Part shown: one piece after another, positions 1 to 6,147 of the stretch
Numbering within the stretch: position 1 is the stretch's first letter
How the letters are laid out: every line of letters begins with the position of its first letter
Assembly (NCBI GenBank): GCA_944392505.1
Contig: CALXWU010000007.1
Span: 1 to 34,671 of the forward strand
DNA from: an uncultured Clostridia bacterium
Lineage (GTDB): Bacteria; Bacillota; Clostridia; TANB77; CAG-508
Reading direction: 5' to 3'
Length of the DNA stretch: 34,671 nt
Translations under genes and position numbers: made by a program
The notes under the pieces: generated by a model
Seen by the model: the letters and a program-made list of their open reading frames with translations, nothing else
Databases searched by the model: none
Told to the model about the DNA's origin: nothing

Positions 1-189
1 AATTATACCTGCCAAAAATGTGGTGTTAGTGTCAAAGATGAACCAACTTTATTATTAGAAGTTGACCATATTATTCCGATATCAAAGGGTGGAAAATCCG
101 TTGAAGAAAACTTACAATGCTTATGTTGGAAATGTAACCGTAGTAAAGGTGCAAAAATATATGAAAATTCAGAAGAAAAATTAACATAG
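1..189 (+). CDS. HNH endonuclease, C-terminal part (cut by window edge)
   Basis: The frame is open from base 1 to the TAG at 187-189, giving 62 residues with no start inside the window. It shows an HNH/McrA-type zinc nuclease core: CQKCG near the start, EVDHIIPISKGG (residues 20-31, with the catalytic DH), then NLQCLCWKCNRSKG (residues 37-50). The two CxxC pairs would bind structural zinc. Proteins of this family are metal-dependent DNA nucleases in restriction systems, phages and mobile elements. What this one was attached to lies outside the window. It is the first sign that the left end is accessory DNA. Confidence 0.85.
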   Translation, partial: NYTCQKCGVSVKDEPTLLLEVDHIIPISKGGKSVEENLQCLCWKCNRSKGAKIYENSEEKLT

Positions 190-243
190 GGTAAGCGTTG
201 TATAAAAAAGATAATCATCAGAGATATTATACTACATAGGCAA

Positions 244-284
244 TAAAAAATAACCATTCTGCTTTGCCCGGCGGATGGTTATTT
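244..284 (-). terminator. intrinsic terminator of the small RNA
   Basis: Perfect 10-bp arms at 248-257 and 275-284 (AAATAACCAT on the plus strand and its complement). On the minus strand the stem runs into a TTTTTTATT tract. On the plus strand the following ATTTATC is a poor U-tract, so termination is mainly leftward. Confidence 0.75.
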
Positions 285-324
285 ATCAATTCACTGGCAA
301 CCACGAAGTGGTTTCTCATTTCCT
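244..324 (-). ncRNA. putative small RNA, antisense-antitoxin-like
   Basis: On the minus strand a consensus promoter (TTGACA, 17 bp, TATAAT) is followed within about 80 bases by a small hairpin (arms AACCAC and GTGGTT, loop 308-304 region) and a strong intrinsic terminator. Nothing in this interval encodes a convincing protein on that strand. Promoter, short structured RNA and terminator in so compact a unit indicate a small RNA. The layout and the GCCCGGCGG-type hairpin resemble, from memory, the antisense RNA of type I toxin-antitoxin loci with holin-like toxins. I found no toxin ORF on the opposite strand, so it may be an orphan. The RNA unit is well supported; the antitoxin reading is inference. 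Confidence 0.55.
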
Positions 325-330
325 ACAATT

Positions 331-359
331 ATTATACACAGGTTAGATAAATTTGTCAA
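331..359 (-). promoter_or_regulatory. sigma-A promoter of the small RNA
   Basis: Read on the minus strand, TTGACA lies at 359-354 and TATAAT at 336-331, separated by exactly 17 bases. Both hexamers match consensus at every position. The predicted transcription start is near 324. Confidence 0.8.
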
Positions 360-492
360 ATGATTTTTAGATAAATATATCAATACAGGTATAATTAAGA
401 ATAACTAGAAACATAAAATCCATTAAAAGCAAACAAATACTGTGAGCATAACGAAATCTTAACTAAAAAGTAAAAAGAAATAAAACGCACTC

Positions 493-521
493 TTGTACGA
501 TAATAATACTAATGATATACT
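493..521 (+). promoter_or_regulatory. sigma-A promoter of the gene at 548
   Basis: TTGTAC at 493-498, a 17-base spacer, and TATACT at 516-521. The predicted start near 528 leaves a 5' leader of about 20 bases containing AGGAG. Apart from the small RNA, the 190-547 stretch otherwise shows nothing recognisable. Confidence 0.7.
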
Positions 522-547
522 TCATAAAAAAAGTATAGGAGATAGAG

Positions 548-1399
548 ATGAAGATTAGTGTTAAGTATAACCTTCCTGCTAGAGAGCTTAATTTTGTAAA
601 TATCAACTTAGATAAAGATAATAGATTATTTATAGATCCTTTAAAGATAAGAAGGGGAAAGGAAGAGATTCATAAAAGGTGTTATAACAAAATAGAAACT
701 TTTGTTAATATGTTAATAAAATTAGCGAAAGATAAAAAATACACCAAACTGTTGGAATTTGTTAATAATTTTTATGAAAGAAATGAGACAAAATTGGGAT
801 ATTCGCTGGAAACAACACACGGTAAAAGTTTTGGCGAAAATGGTGGAATTGATTTAGTGAAGGTATTAGTTAAAGATGATATAGTGGAGTCAGGATTTGT
901 TGAAGATATATTTGATTTTTTAATGATGGTACCTAATATAGCTGAAGATAAGGTGTCAGACATAATTACAACCATAATATTTTTGGATTTAATAGAATAT
1001 ACGCAAGAGCAGTGTGAAATTTGGAAAATACCAACTGAAGAAGTAAAACTGAATAAAATGTGTTGGGATGCTGATAGTGAAATTTGGCGAACTATCAAAA
1101 CAGAATTACCCGTGCATTCTAATAGACCTATAGTATTTATACCAAAAAGTTTTGTGACTAAAAATTACATCTTCTCTCATAAAAAATTATACAGAGATGT
1201 AATTATTCCGCCATATAAAGATTTGGAATTAAGAAAAGATGAAAGCAAATTTGTTATAAAATACAAAAATGGAGGGGTGCATGTACTAGGAAATAAACTA
1301 AGGGAAGAATATCCTTGTACCAAGTATGTTATATTGGATTTTGTTAAAAAATATGATTTAGTATATAGGCAATATAAAAGTGAAATATTAAGCAAATAA
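548..1399 (+). CDS. unrecognised 283-aa protein, possibly defence-associated
   Basis: I cannot assign a function. The start is fixed by AGGAGATAGAG before ATG. The protein is soluble, with no signal peptide or membrane segment. Visible blocks are NLDKDNRLFIDPLKI (about residues 20-34), NETKLGYSLETTHGKSFG (about 79-96), an IAEDKVSDIITTIIFLDLIE segment followed by YTQEQC (about 131-156), and a basic C-terminal third with IVFIPKSFVTKNYIF. From memory, an unnamed family with NExxLGYS, a later SD and YTQxxC appears near restriction and defence genes, often in longer proteins. If so, this is a short or truncated member. The HNH remnant upstream and AlkD downstream fit an accessory setting. It has its own promoter. 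Certainty is high that it is a real gene and low about its role. Confidence 0.6.
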   Translation: MKISVKYNLPARELNFVNINLDKDNRLFIDPLKIRRGKEEIHKRCYNKIETFVNMLIKLAKDKKYTKLLEFVNNFYERNETKLGYSLETTHGKSFGENGGIDLVKVLVKDDIVESGFVEDIFDFLMMVPNIAEDKVSDIITTIIFLDLIEYTQEQCEIWKIPTEEVKLNKMCWDADSEIWRTIKTELPVHSNRPIVFIPKSFVTKNYIFSHKKLYRDVIIPPYKDLELRKDESKFVIKYKNGGVHVLGNKLREEYPCTKYVILDFVKKYDLVYRQYKSEILSK

Positions 1400-1523
1400 A
1401 ATATTGAAGGAAAGTAATAAATATGATATATTAGTTTATAAGCTAATAATATGGTGAAAGTGAAATAATAATTATTTGAAATTTTCAACTAGATTTGTAT
1501 TTTAGGAAGGAATAAAATTAATA

Positions 1524-2204
1524 ATGGAAAATTTAAGGGACAAATTATATAATTTATCTGATGAAAAGTATAAAAAATTCCAAAGCACCTTATGTCCAAA
1601 TGTAGACAATATCATTGGAGTTAGAATACCAAAACTTAGAGAAATTGCTAAAGAAATAGCGAAAGAAAATCCAATAGAATTTTTAGAAAAATATAATTGT
1701 GAACTTTATGAAGAAAAAATGATTTATGGATTAGTTATAGGATACATGAAGGCTGGATTTGAAGAAAGGGTGAAATATATAGATAAATTTGTTCCAATGA
1801 TAGACAATTGGGGAATATGTGATTGCTGTTGTGCCACATATAAATTTACCAAGAAAAACCTTGAAGAGATGTTTGGATATTTGCAAAAATATATAAATTC
1901 TCAAGATGAATTTGAAGTTAGGTTTGCTGTAATAATGCTAATGGATTATTATATCACTGATGAATATATAGATAAAGTTTTTAAAATTTATGATAATATT
2001 AATTTAGATAAATATTATGTGAAAATGGCTATTGCATGGGCTATATCTGTAGCATTTGTAAAATATGAAGAAAAGACAAGAGAGTTTTTGAAAAATAATT
2101 CACTTGATAAATTTACATTTAACAAGGCATTACAAAAAATTATTGAATCAAATGTAGTAAATAAAGAGACAAAAGACGAAATGAGAAGAATGAAAATGAA
2201 ATAA
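1524..2204 (+). CDS. DNA alkylation repair protein, AlkD family
   Basis: The 226-residue length and layout match AlkD-type HEAT-repeat DNA glycosylases, which remove N3- and N7-alkylated purines. Visible motifs are VRIPKLREIAKE (33-44) in the first repeat, the NWGICD block (95-100) that supplies the active-site Trp and Asp, FAVIMLMDYYI in the middle, YYVKMAIAWAISVAFVKY, and the C-terminal TFNKALQKIIES. W96 and D100 are the probable active-site pair by position in the motif. The ribosome binding site GGAAGG is about 13 bases upstream, slightly far. The next gene starts 16 bases after the stop behind GGAGG, so the two are probably cotranscribed. The role is cytoplasmic base excision repair. Confidence 0.85.
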   Translation: MENLRDKLYNLSDEKYKKFQSTLCPNVDNIIGVRIPKLREIAKEIAKENPIEFLEKYNCELYEEKMIYGLVIGYMKAGFEERVKYIDKFVPMIDNWGICDCCCATYKFTKKNLEEMFGYLQKYINSQDEFEVRFAVIMLMDYYITDEYIDKVFKIYDNINLDKYYVKMAIAWAISVAFVKYEEKTREFLKNNSLDKFTFNKALQKIIESNVVNKETKDEMRRMKMK

Positions 2205-2220
2205 TTTTGGAGGCAAAAAG

Positions 2221-2739
2221 ATGGAGTTTGATGAAACTAAAAATGATGATAAAGCTTATGTCTTAGAAATGGTAAGTAAGCAGGGAAGTTTATTAGACTT
2301 AGCTTCTGATAGGCTTAAAAATGACAAGGAAGTGGTAATGGCTGCGATAAAGCAAGATGGAAATAGCTTAGAATTTGCTAGTAAAGAACTAAAAGATGAT
2401 AAAGGAGTAGTGTTAGAATCAATAAAAAAAGTTGGTTGGACAGCATGTTATGCAAGTGAAAGATTGGCAGATGATAAAGAAGTTATGCTTGAAGCAGTAA
2501 AAATTGATGGACAGGAATTATACTATGCATCAGAGCAATTACGTGACGACAAAGAAGTGGTTCTGGCAGCAGTAAGTAATAAAGGATTAATTTTTAAATA
2601 TGCAAGTAAAAGACTAAGGGCTGATGAAGAAGTGGCAAGAGCAGCCATAAACAATTACAAAGATGCAATAGAATATATTTCAGATGAAGCCCTAAAACAA
2701 AAAATACTTGAGGAACAAGCCCAAGGAGAAAATGAATAA
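2221..2739 (+). CDS. DUF4116 repeat protein
   Basis: The 172-residue soluble protein is built from about five tandem copies of a repeat of roughly 23-25 residues, with consensus DKEVVLAAVKxDGxxLxYAS followed by a short linker ending in L+DD. Examples are DKEVVMAAIKQDGNSLEFAS and DKEVMLEAVKIDGQELYYAS. This is the DUF4116 signature, found in bacterial leucine-rich-like or helical repeat proteins of unknown function. A GGAGG lies seven bases before ATG. It follows the AlkD gene closely and ends at an intrinsic terminator, making a two-gene transcript. A binding or scaffold role is plausible for a repeat protein but cannot be read from the sequence. Confidence 0.8.
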   Translation: MEFDETKNDDKAYVLEMVSKQGSLLDLASDRLKNDKEVVMAAIKQDGNSLEFASKELKDDKGVVLESIKKVGWTACYASERLADDKEVMLEAVKIDGQELYYASEQLRDDKEVVLAAVSNKGLIFKYASKRLRADEEVARAAINNYKDAIEYISDEALKQKILEEQAQGENE

Positions 2740-2740
2740 A

Positions 2741-2777
2741 AAAATGCTAAACTAAAAATGTTTGGCATTTTTTTTAT
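2741..2777 (+). terminator. intrinsic terminator after DUF4116 gene
   Basis: Arms 2741-2752 and 2760-2771 (AAAATGCTAAAC with one mismatch) are followed by a run of eight or more T. It lies three bases after the stop codon. Confidence 0.85.
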
Positions 2778-2912
2778 TCCCACATTTTTTACATGGTACT
2801 CTCGGCAAAATGAATAGAATGTAAATTGTAACAACTAATAACATACTCATTATATTTTTGCAAAACATGTATAAAATGTAAAAATCTTCAAACAATAAAA
2901 GTGGTGATGAAG

Positions 2913-3158
2913 ATGAAAATATCATGGGTAAAGTATGAAAAAGATGATATAAGTTTTAAAGTTCCTGAAAGATTAGGATTTGATGTTTTTAAATTAGAAG
3001 AACCTGAACATACAGATGAAAAACTTAAAGAGCTTATCAACAAAAGGTATGACACCATAATCCTTACAAATGAGATTGCAGGCTTTTCAGAAGATATAAT
3101 AAAAAAATATAGTAAAGACAGAAATATAAACATCATAATTGCTAGAGATAAAGAATAG
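2913..3158 (+). CDS. small protein resembling V-type ATPase subunit F
   Basis: 81 residues from the ATG at 2913, chosen because GGTGATGA just upstream serves as the ribosome binding site; in-frame GTG/ATG codons at 2901-2907 are alternatives. The alternation of a beta strand (KISWVKY), DVFKLEEPE, a helix (TDEKLKELINKRY), TIILTNEIAGF and a final NINIIIARDK strand resembles the alpha/beta fold of NtpF/AtpF subunits, in which the second half reads YxxIxxTExIA. No other ATPase subunits are nearby, so a rotary ATPase role is unlikely. The next gene is yyaC, which hints at a sporulation context. The family call is tentative. Confidence 0.5.
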   Translation: MKISWVKYEKDDISFKVPERLGFDVFKLEEPEHTDEKLKELINKRYDTIILTNEIAGFSEDIIKKYSKDRNINIIIARDKE

Positions 3159-3240
3159 AATTAAAAAAGTATAATATATGTATTTTAATTGGAAATTTTG
3201 AAGGGGATTTTCGTAGACATGATTAAGGTACATTTTAGGC

Positions 3241-3822
3241 ATGGCTGTAACAAAATTGGAAGGAGAAAAATTCTTGATAAGTAAGCTTACAAAATTCGCA
3301 AATGACTTAAAAATTTGCTTAAAGGATTTAAAAAACGAATATTCAAATCTGGCAATCTTATGTGTTGGTACAGATAAAATAATGGGAGATGCAATAGGAC
3401 CAATTGTGGGGAGTAATTTAAAGCACCTTGAAAATGAATATTTGCAAGTATTTGGTACAAGGAATAATACTCTTGATTTTAACAATGCAAAAGAAATATT
3501 GAATGATATATACGATAAATTTGAAAAGCCATATATAATCACAATTGATGCTGCATTAAGCAATAAAAGAAAAGTTGGAGAAATTGTGCTTAATAAGGGA
3601 TTCATAAAAATAGGTAAAGCATTGAACAAAAGTATATGTTTTTATTCAAATACAAATATTAATTGTGTAGTAGGTAGAAATATAGAAGGTGGAATCAATA
3701 ATTTAGAAGCTCTTAAAAATGTAGATGAAAAAAGTATTTATGAAATGTCTCAGATAATTTCAATAGGAATGGAAAAGGTTTTGAAAATATATGTAACACG
3801 TGAGAGTACAAAAATTATATGA
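3241..3822 (+). CDS. yyaC: spore protein YyaC (DUF1256 family)
   Basis: The 193-residue protein matches the YyaC/DUF1256 family, which has the fold of the germination protease GPR and of hydrogenase maturation proteases and is made during sporulation. Key blocks are LAILCVGTDKIMGDAIGPIVG (about residues 37-57), YIITIDAALSNKRKVGEIVLNKG (about 98-120), and a C-terminal ISIGMEKVLKI helix. The CxGxD-x(4)-DxxGPxxG pattern corresponds to the nucleotide- or metal-pocket region. The ribosome binding site is poor, and the TGA at 3220-3222 leaves no earlier in-frame ATG, so the start is the least certain part. Spacing of about 80 bases from the upstream small gene permits cotranscription. Confidence 0.8.
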   Translation: MAVTKLEGEKFLISKLTKFANDLKICLKDLKNEYSNLAILCVGTDKIMGDAIGPIVGSNLKHLENEYLQVFGTRNNTLDFNNAKEILNDIYDKFEKPYIITIDAALSNKRKVGEIVLNKGFIKIGKALNKSICFYSNTNINCVVGRNIEGGINNLEALKNVDEKSIYEMSQIISIGMEKVLKIYVTRESTKII

Positions 3823-3874
3823 TAGAAATTATTTAAAATATTTATGTATAAAGAATTAAATAACTGGACAAAAT

Positions 3875-3896
3875 CTAAGTAATTAAAATTACTTAG
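3875..3896. repeat. perfect palindrome overlapping a ribosome binding site
   Basis: Arms CTAAGTAATT (3875-3884) and AATTACTTAG (3887-3896) are exact inverted repeats separated by AA. The right arm runs straight into AGGAGG (3895-3900), the ribosome binding site of the gene at 3909. It could be a dimeric repressor operator or a leader hairpin next to the Shine-Dalgarno sequence. Confidence 0.6.
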
Positions 3897-3908
3897 GAGG
3901 ATACTAAA

Positions 3909-4256
3909 ATGAACATGAGTGATATGAAAAATATGATAGTATTAAAAAATTTGCCATCTAATTTGATAGAAGAGGCAATTGTGATTTTAAAGGAAAATAA
4001 AAAAATACATAAATATCAAACAGCAGATATAAAAAATGAAGCTAAAAGTGAAGATAAAAGCGAAAAAAAGGATTCTGGATATATTGTAAAAGAGGCTGAG
4101 ATGCTAGTCAAATCATATACAGAAAGGCTAGAAAAGAATTCGCCTAGATGGAAAAATAACATGAAAAAGCTAGAAAAAAGATATAAAAATTCTATTAAGT
4201 TAAATATTTTCTTGGTCTTTACTACAATTTTGGGTATTATTTTTAGTTGCATCTGA
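3909..4256 (+). CDS. unrecognised 115-aa tail-anchored protein
   Basis: The start is certain: AGGAGG sits eight bases before ATG. The first 30 residues form an amphipathic region (IVLKNLPSNLIEEAIVILKE), followed by a charged, Lys/Glu-rich middle (about 40-57) and a helix ending in ERLEKNSPRWKNNMKKLEKRY. The last 20 residues (from about 96, IKLNIFLVFTTILGIIFSCI) are one hydrophobic segment at the extreme C-terminus, so the protein should be tail-anchored with its bulk in the cytoplasm. No enzymatic motif is visible. It lies between yyaC and the SpoIVFA/SpoIVFB-like pair, so a sporulation link is possible. The family is not recognised. Confidence 0.7.
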   Translation: MNMSDMKNMIVLKNLPSNLIEEAIVILKENKKIHKYQTADIKNEAKSEDKSEKKDSGYIVKEAEMLVKSYTERLEKNSPRWKNNMKKLEKRYKNSIKLNIFLVFTTILGIIFSCI

Positions 4257-4310
4257 TAGTAAAATTATTAATATGTACTAATACCATAAAAATTAAGAAT
4301 TAAACATGAA

Positions 4311-4370
4311 TAAAAAACACTTCGGACACATATACATTAAAAAAACAACAAAGGAAGAGGTGTTTTTTTA
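4311..4370 (+). terminator. terminator-like hairpin overlapping the next ribosome binding site
   Basis: The left arm AAAAAACACTTC (4312-4323) pairs with 4357-4368 (GAGGTGTTTTTT, one G-U pair), with a loop of about 33 bases. The T-run ends one base before the TTG start at 4371, and the right arm contains part of GGAAGAGG, the likely Shine-Dalgarno. It may end the upstream transcript, attenuate the M23 gene, or both. Confidence 0.5.
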
Positions 4371-5336
4371 TTGGAACGAACTATTAGTCAGGAAGAAAGA
4401 ATTAGAAGGGCAGAAGAAATATATAATAGAAGAAGGCAAGCTAGTGGAGTGAGGGTATCATCAGATAATGTAAATAGGGCTGAGAAAAAAAATTTATCCC
4501 TATTTAAAAAGATGCTCATGCAACTAGCCATTTGTGCTGTAATTTATATAATTTTTTATTTAATTAAAAATACTAATTACATATTTTCAGAGGATGTAAT
4601 AAATAAGACTAAAGAATTTTTATCTTATGATATTAATTTTGGGCAAATACAAAGTCAGATTACATCTTTTTGGAACGATAATAAGAATGTATTTGGAATA
4701 GGCAATGATGAAGAACAAGAAATTGTAAATAGCGAGGACAACATAAATGATATTTCAAATAAGCTAACAAATGAATTGGAAAATACAGTAACAAATGAAG
4801 TTGTAAATGAAACTGCAAATGTAATTGCCAATGAATTAGAAAATGAGACTACTAATGTAATAGGAGGCATTGGAGGGGCAACTACTAATGAAATAGTGGA
4901 AGATGATACAAAAAAATCACAATATGAATTAGATGTAGAATATATAAAAGAAAATTATAGCTTTATATTACCGGTTACAGGAACAGTCACATCAAGGTAT
5001 GGTCAAAGGGAAGAAACTGAGGTGGTATCTGCTAACCACCAAGGAATAGATATAGGAGCGAATGAAGGAACACCAATATATGCTTCAATGGCTGGCACAG
5101 TAACAGTTTCATCAGAAGAAGGAGAATATGGCAAACACATTGATATAACTAATGGAGAGGTTTTAACTAGATATGCTCATTGTAGCAAACTTTTAGTAAA
5201 AGAAGGAGAAGAAGTAAAACCAGGAGATAAAATTGCGGAAGTGGGTTCAACAGGAAAATCAACAGGTCCACATCTTCACTTCGAAATTAGAAGAGATAAT
5301 AGGGCAATAAATCCTGAAACAATTTTGGACTTTTAG
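4371..5336 (+). CDS. membrane-anchored M23 (LytM) peptidase, SpoIVFA-like
   Basis: 321 residues from a TTG start with GGAAGAGG 11 bases upstream. A cytoplasmic Arg/Lys-rich N-terminus is followed by one membrane segment (about 46-65), a low-complexity Asn/Glu/Thr spacer with repeated TNE(L/V) units (about 115-175), and a LytM/M23 domain (about 195-321). All metal and catalytic residues are present: H223 and D227 in NHQGIDIG, H270 in RYAHCS, and the HLH at 301-303. The family cleaves or binds peptidoglycan peptides. The M50 protease gene follows directly, as in the Bacillus spoIVFA-spoIVFB operon, where SpoIVFA is a degenerate LytM protein that restrains SpoIVFB. A SpoIIQ-like role is an alternative. 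Confidence 0.8.
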   Translation: MERTISQEERIRRAEEIYNRRRQASGVRVSSDNVNRAEKKNLSLFKKMLMQLAICAVIYIIFYLIKNTNYIFSEDVINKTKEFLSYDINFGQIQSQITSFWNDNKNVFGIGNDEEQEIVNSEDNINDISNKLTNELENTVTNEVVNETANVIANELENETTNVIGGIGGATTNEIVEDDTKKSQYELDVEYIKENYSFILPVTGTVTSRYGQREETEVVSANHQGIDIGANEGTPIYASMAGTVTVSSEEGEYGKHIDITNGEVLTRYAHCSKLLVKEGEEVKPGDKIAEVGSTGKSTGPHLHFEIRRDNRAINPETILDF

Positions 5337-5393
5337 AAATAATGTAAAATGTATATAGTGAAAAATCTTAGAAAATTCGACAAGGAGGAGAAC

Positions 5394-6080
5394 ATGAGAT
5401 TAAAAATTGACTTAAAAATATTTCTTTTTTTATTTTTGTTTTTACTTACATCTCAAATAGAAATGTATATAATTTTAATGATATTTGCCATTATTCATGA
5501 ATTAGGACATTTAGTAGCAGGCTTAATTTTAAAGTTCAAGCCAGAAGAAGTAAAGCTAACTCCAGTGGGGCTTCAAATACGATTTAAAATTGATAGTAGA
5601 GAATATAATGAAAAAATAAAAGAAGCAAGAAGTTTAAATATAAAAAAAGCAATTATTGCACTTGCAGGACCGCTAACAAATCTAATTATAGCAGTAGTAA
5701 CAATAATTATAGGATATTTTAACGCAAATATACAAAATACATACATATATCAGATTATAATATATGCTAACTTTTTAATAGCAATGTTTAATTTAATTCC
5801 AATATATCCTATGGATGGAGGAAGAGTTTTAAAGGAATTATTGAAGATTTTTATAGGAAGTAAAAAAGCATATAAAATTACATACATTGTGTCTAAAACA
5901 ATTCTAATTCTACTTACTGCTGTTGCTAGTATTCTAGTATTATACATACATAATATTGCAATAGTAATAATACTTGCATATTTGTGGTATTTGGAAGTAA
6001 TAGAGATAAGGAGATATAATAGAAGGAAGAATATTGAAAAAATAATACACAACATGGAAAAAGAAAAGATTTTAAATTAA
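5394..6080 (+). CDS. spoIVFB: M50 site-2-type intramembrane metalloprotease, SpoIVFB-like
   Basis: 228 residues from the ATG at 5394, chosen because AAGGAGGAGAAC precedes it; an in-frame ATG at 5349 lacks such a site. The zinc motif is HELGH (35-39) inside a membrane helix, and the third ligand is D141 in PIYPMDGGR. Between them is ALAGPLTNLI, the usual short conserved loop of the family. There are about five to six hydrophobic segments and no CBS domain. SpoIVFB cleaves pro-sigma-K in the mother-cell membrane around the forespore. The M23 neighbour 57 bases upstream supports that assignment. Other small M50 proteases look alike, so the exact substrate is inferred. Confidence 0.8.
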   Translation: MRLKIDLKIFLFLFLFLLTSQIEMYIILMIFAIIHELGHLVAGLILKFKPEEVKLTPVGLQIRFKIDSREYNEKIKEARSLNIKKAIIALAGPLTNLIIAVVTIIIGYFNANIQNTYIYQIIIYANFLIAMFNLIPIYPMDGGRVLKELLKIFIGSKKAYKITYIVSKTILILLTAVASILVLYIHNIAIVIILAYLWYLEVIEIRRYNRRKNIEKIIHNMEKEKILN

Positions 6081-6147
6081 ACTGTTTTCTAAAATATAAA
6101 ATCTATGATATAATATTTATGTAAATATTATGTAAGGAAAAGAAGAA

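Noticed and set aside
3-257. Minus-strand 84-aa hydrophobic-start ORF as a type I toxin
   Set aside because: Most of it is antisense to the HNH coding region, it has no ribosome binding site, and it starts inside the small RNA terminator.
1476-1503. TTGAAA-16-TATTTT as a promoter for the AlkD gene
   Set aside because: The predicted start would fall at or after the Shine-Dalgarno sequence, and the -10 is poor.
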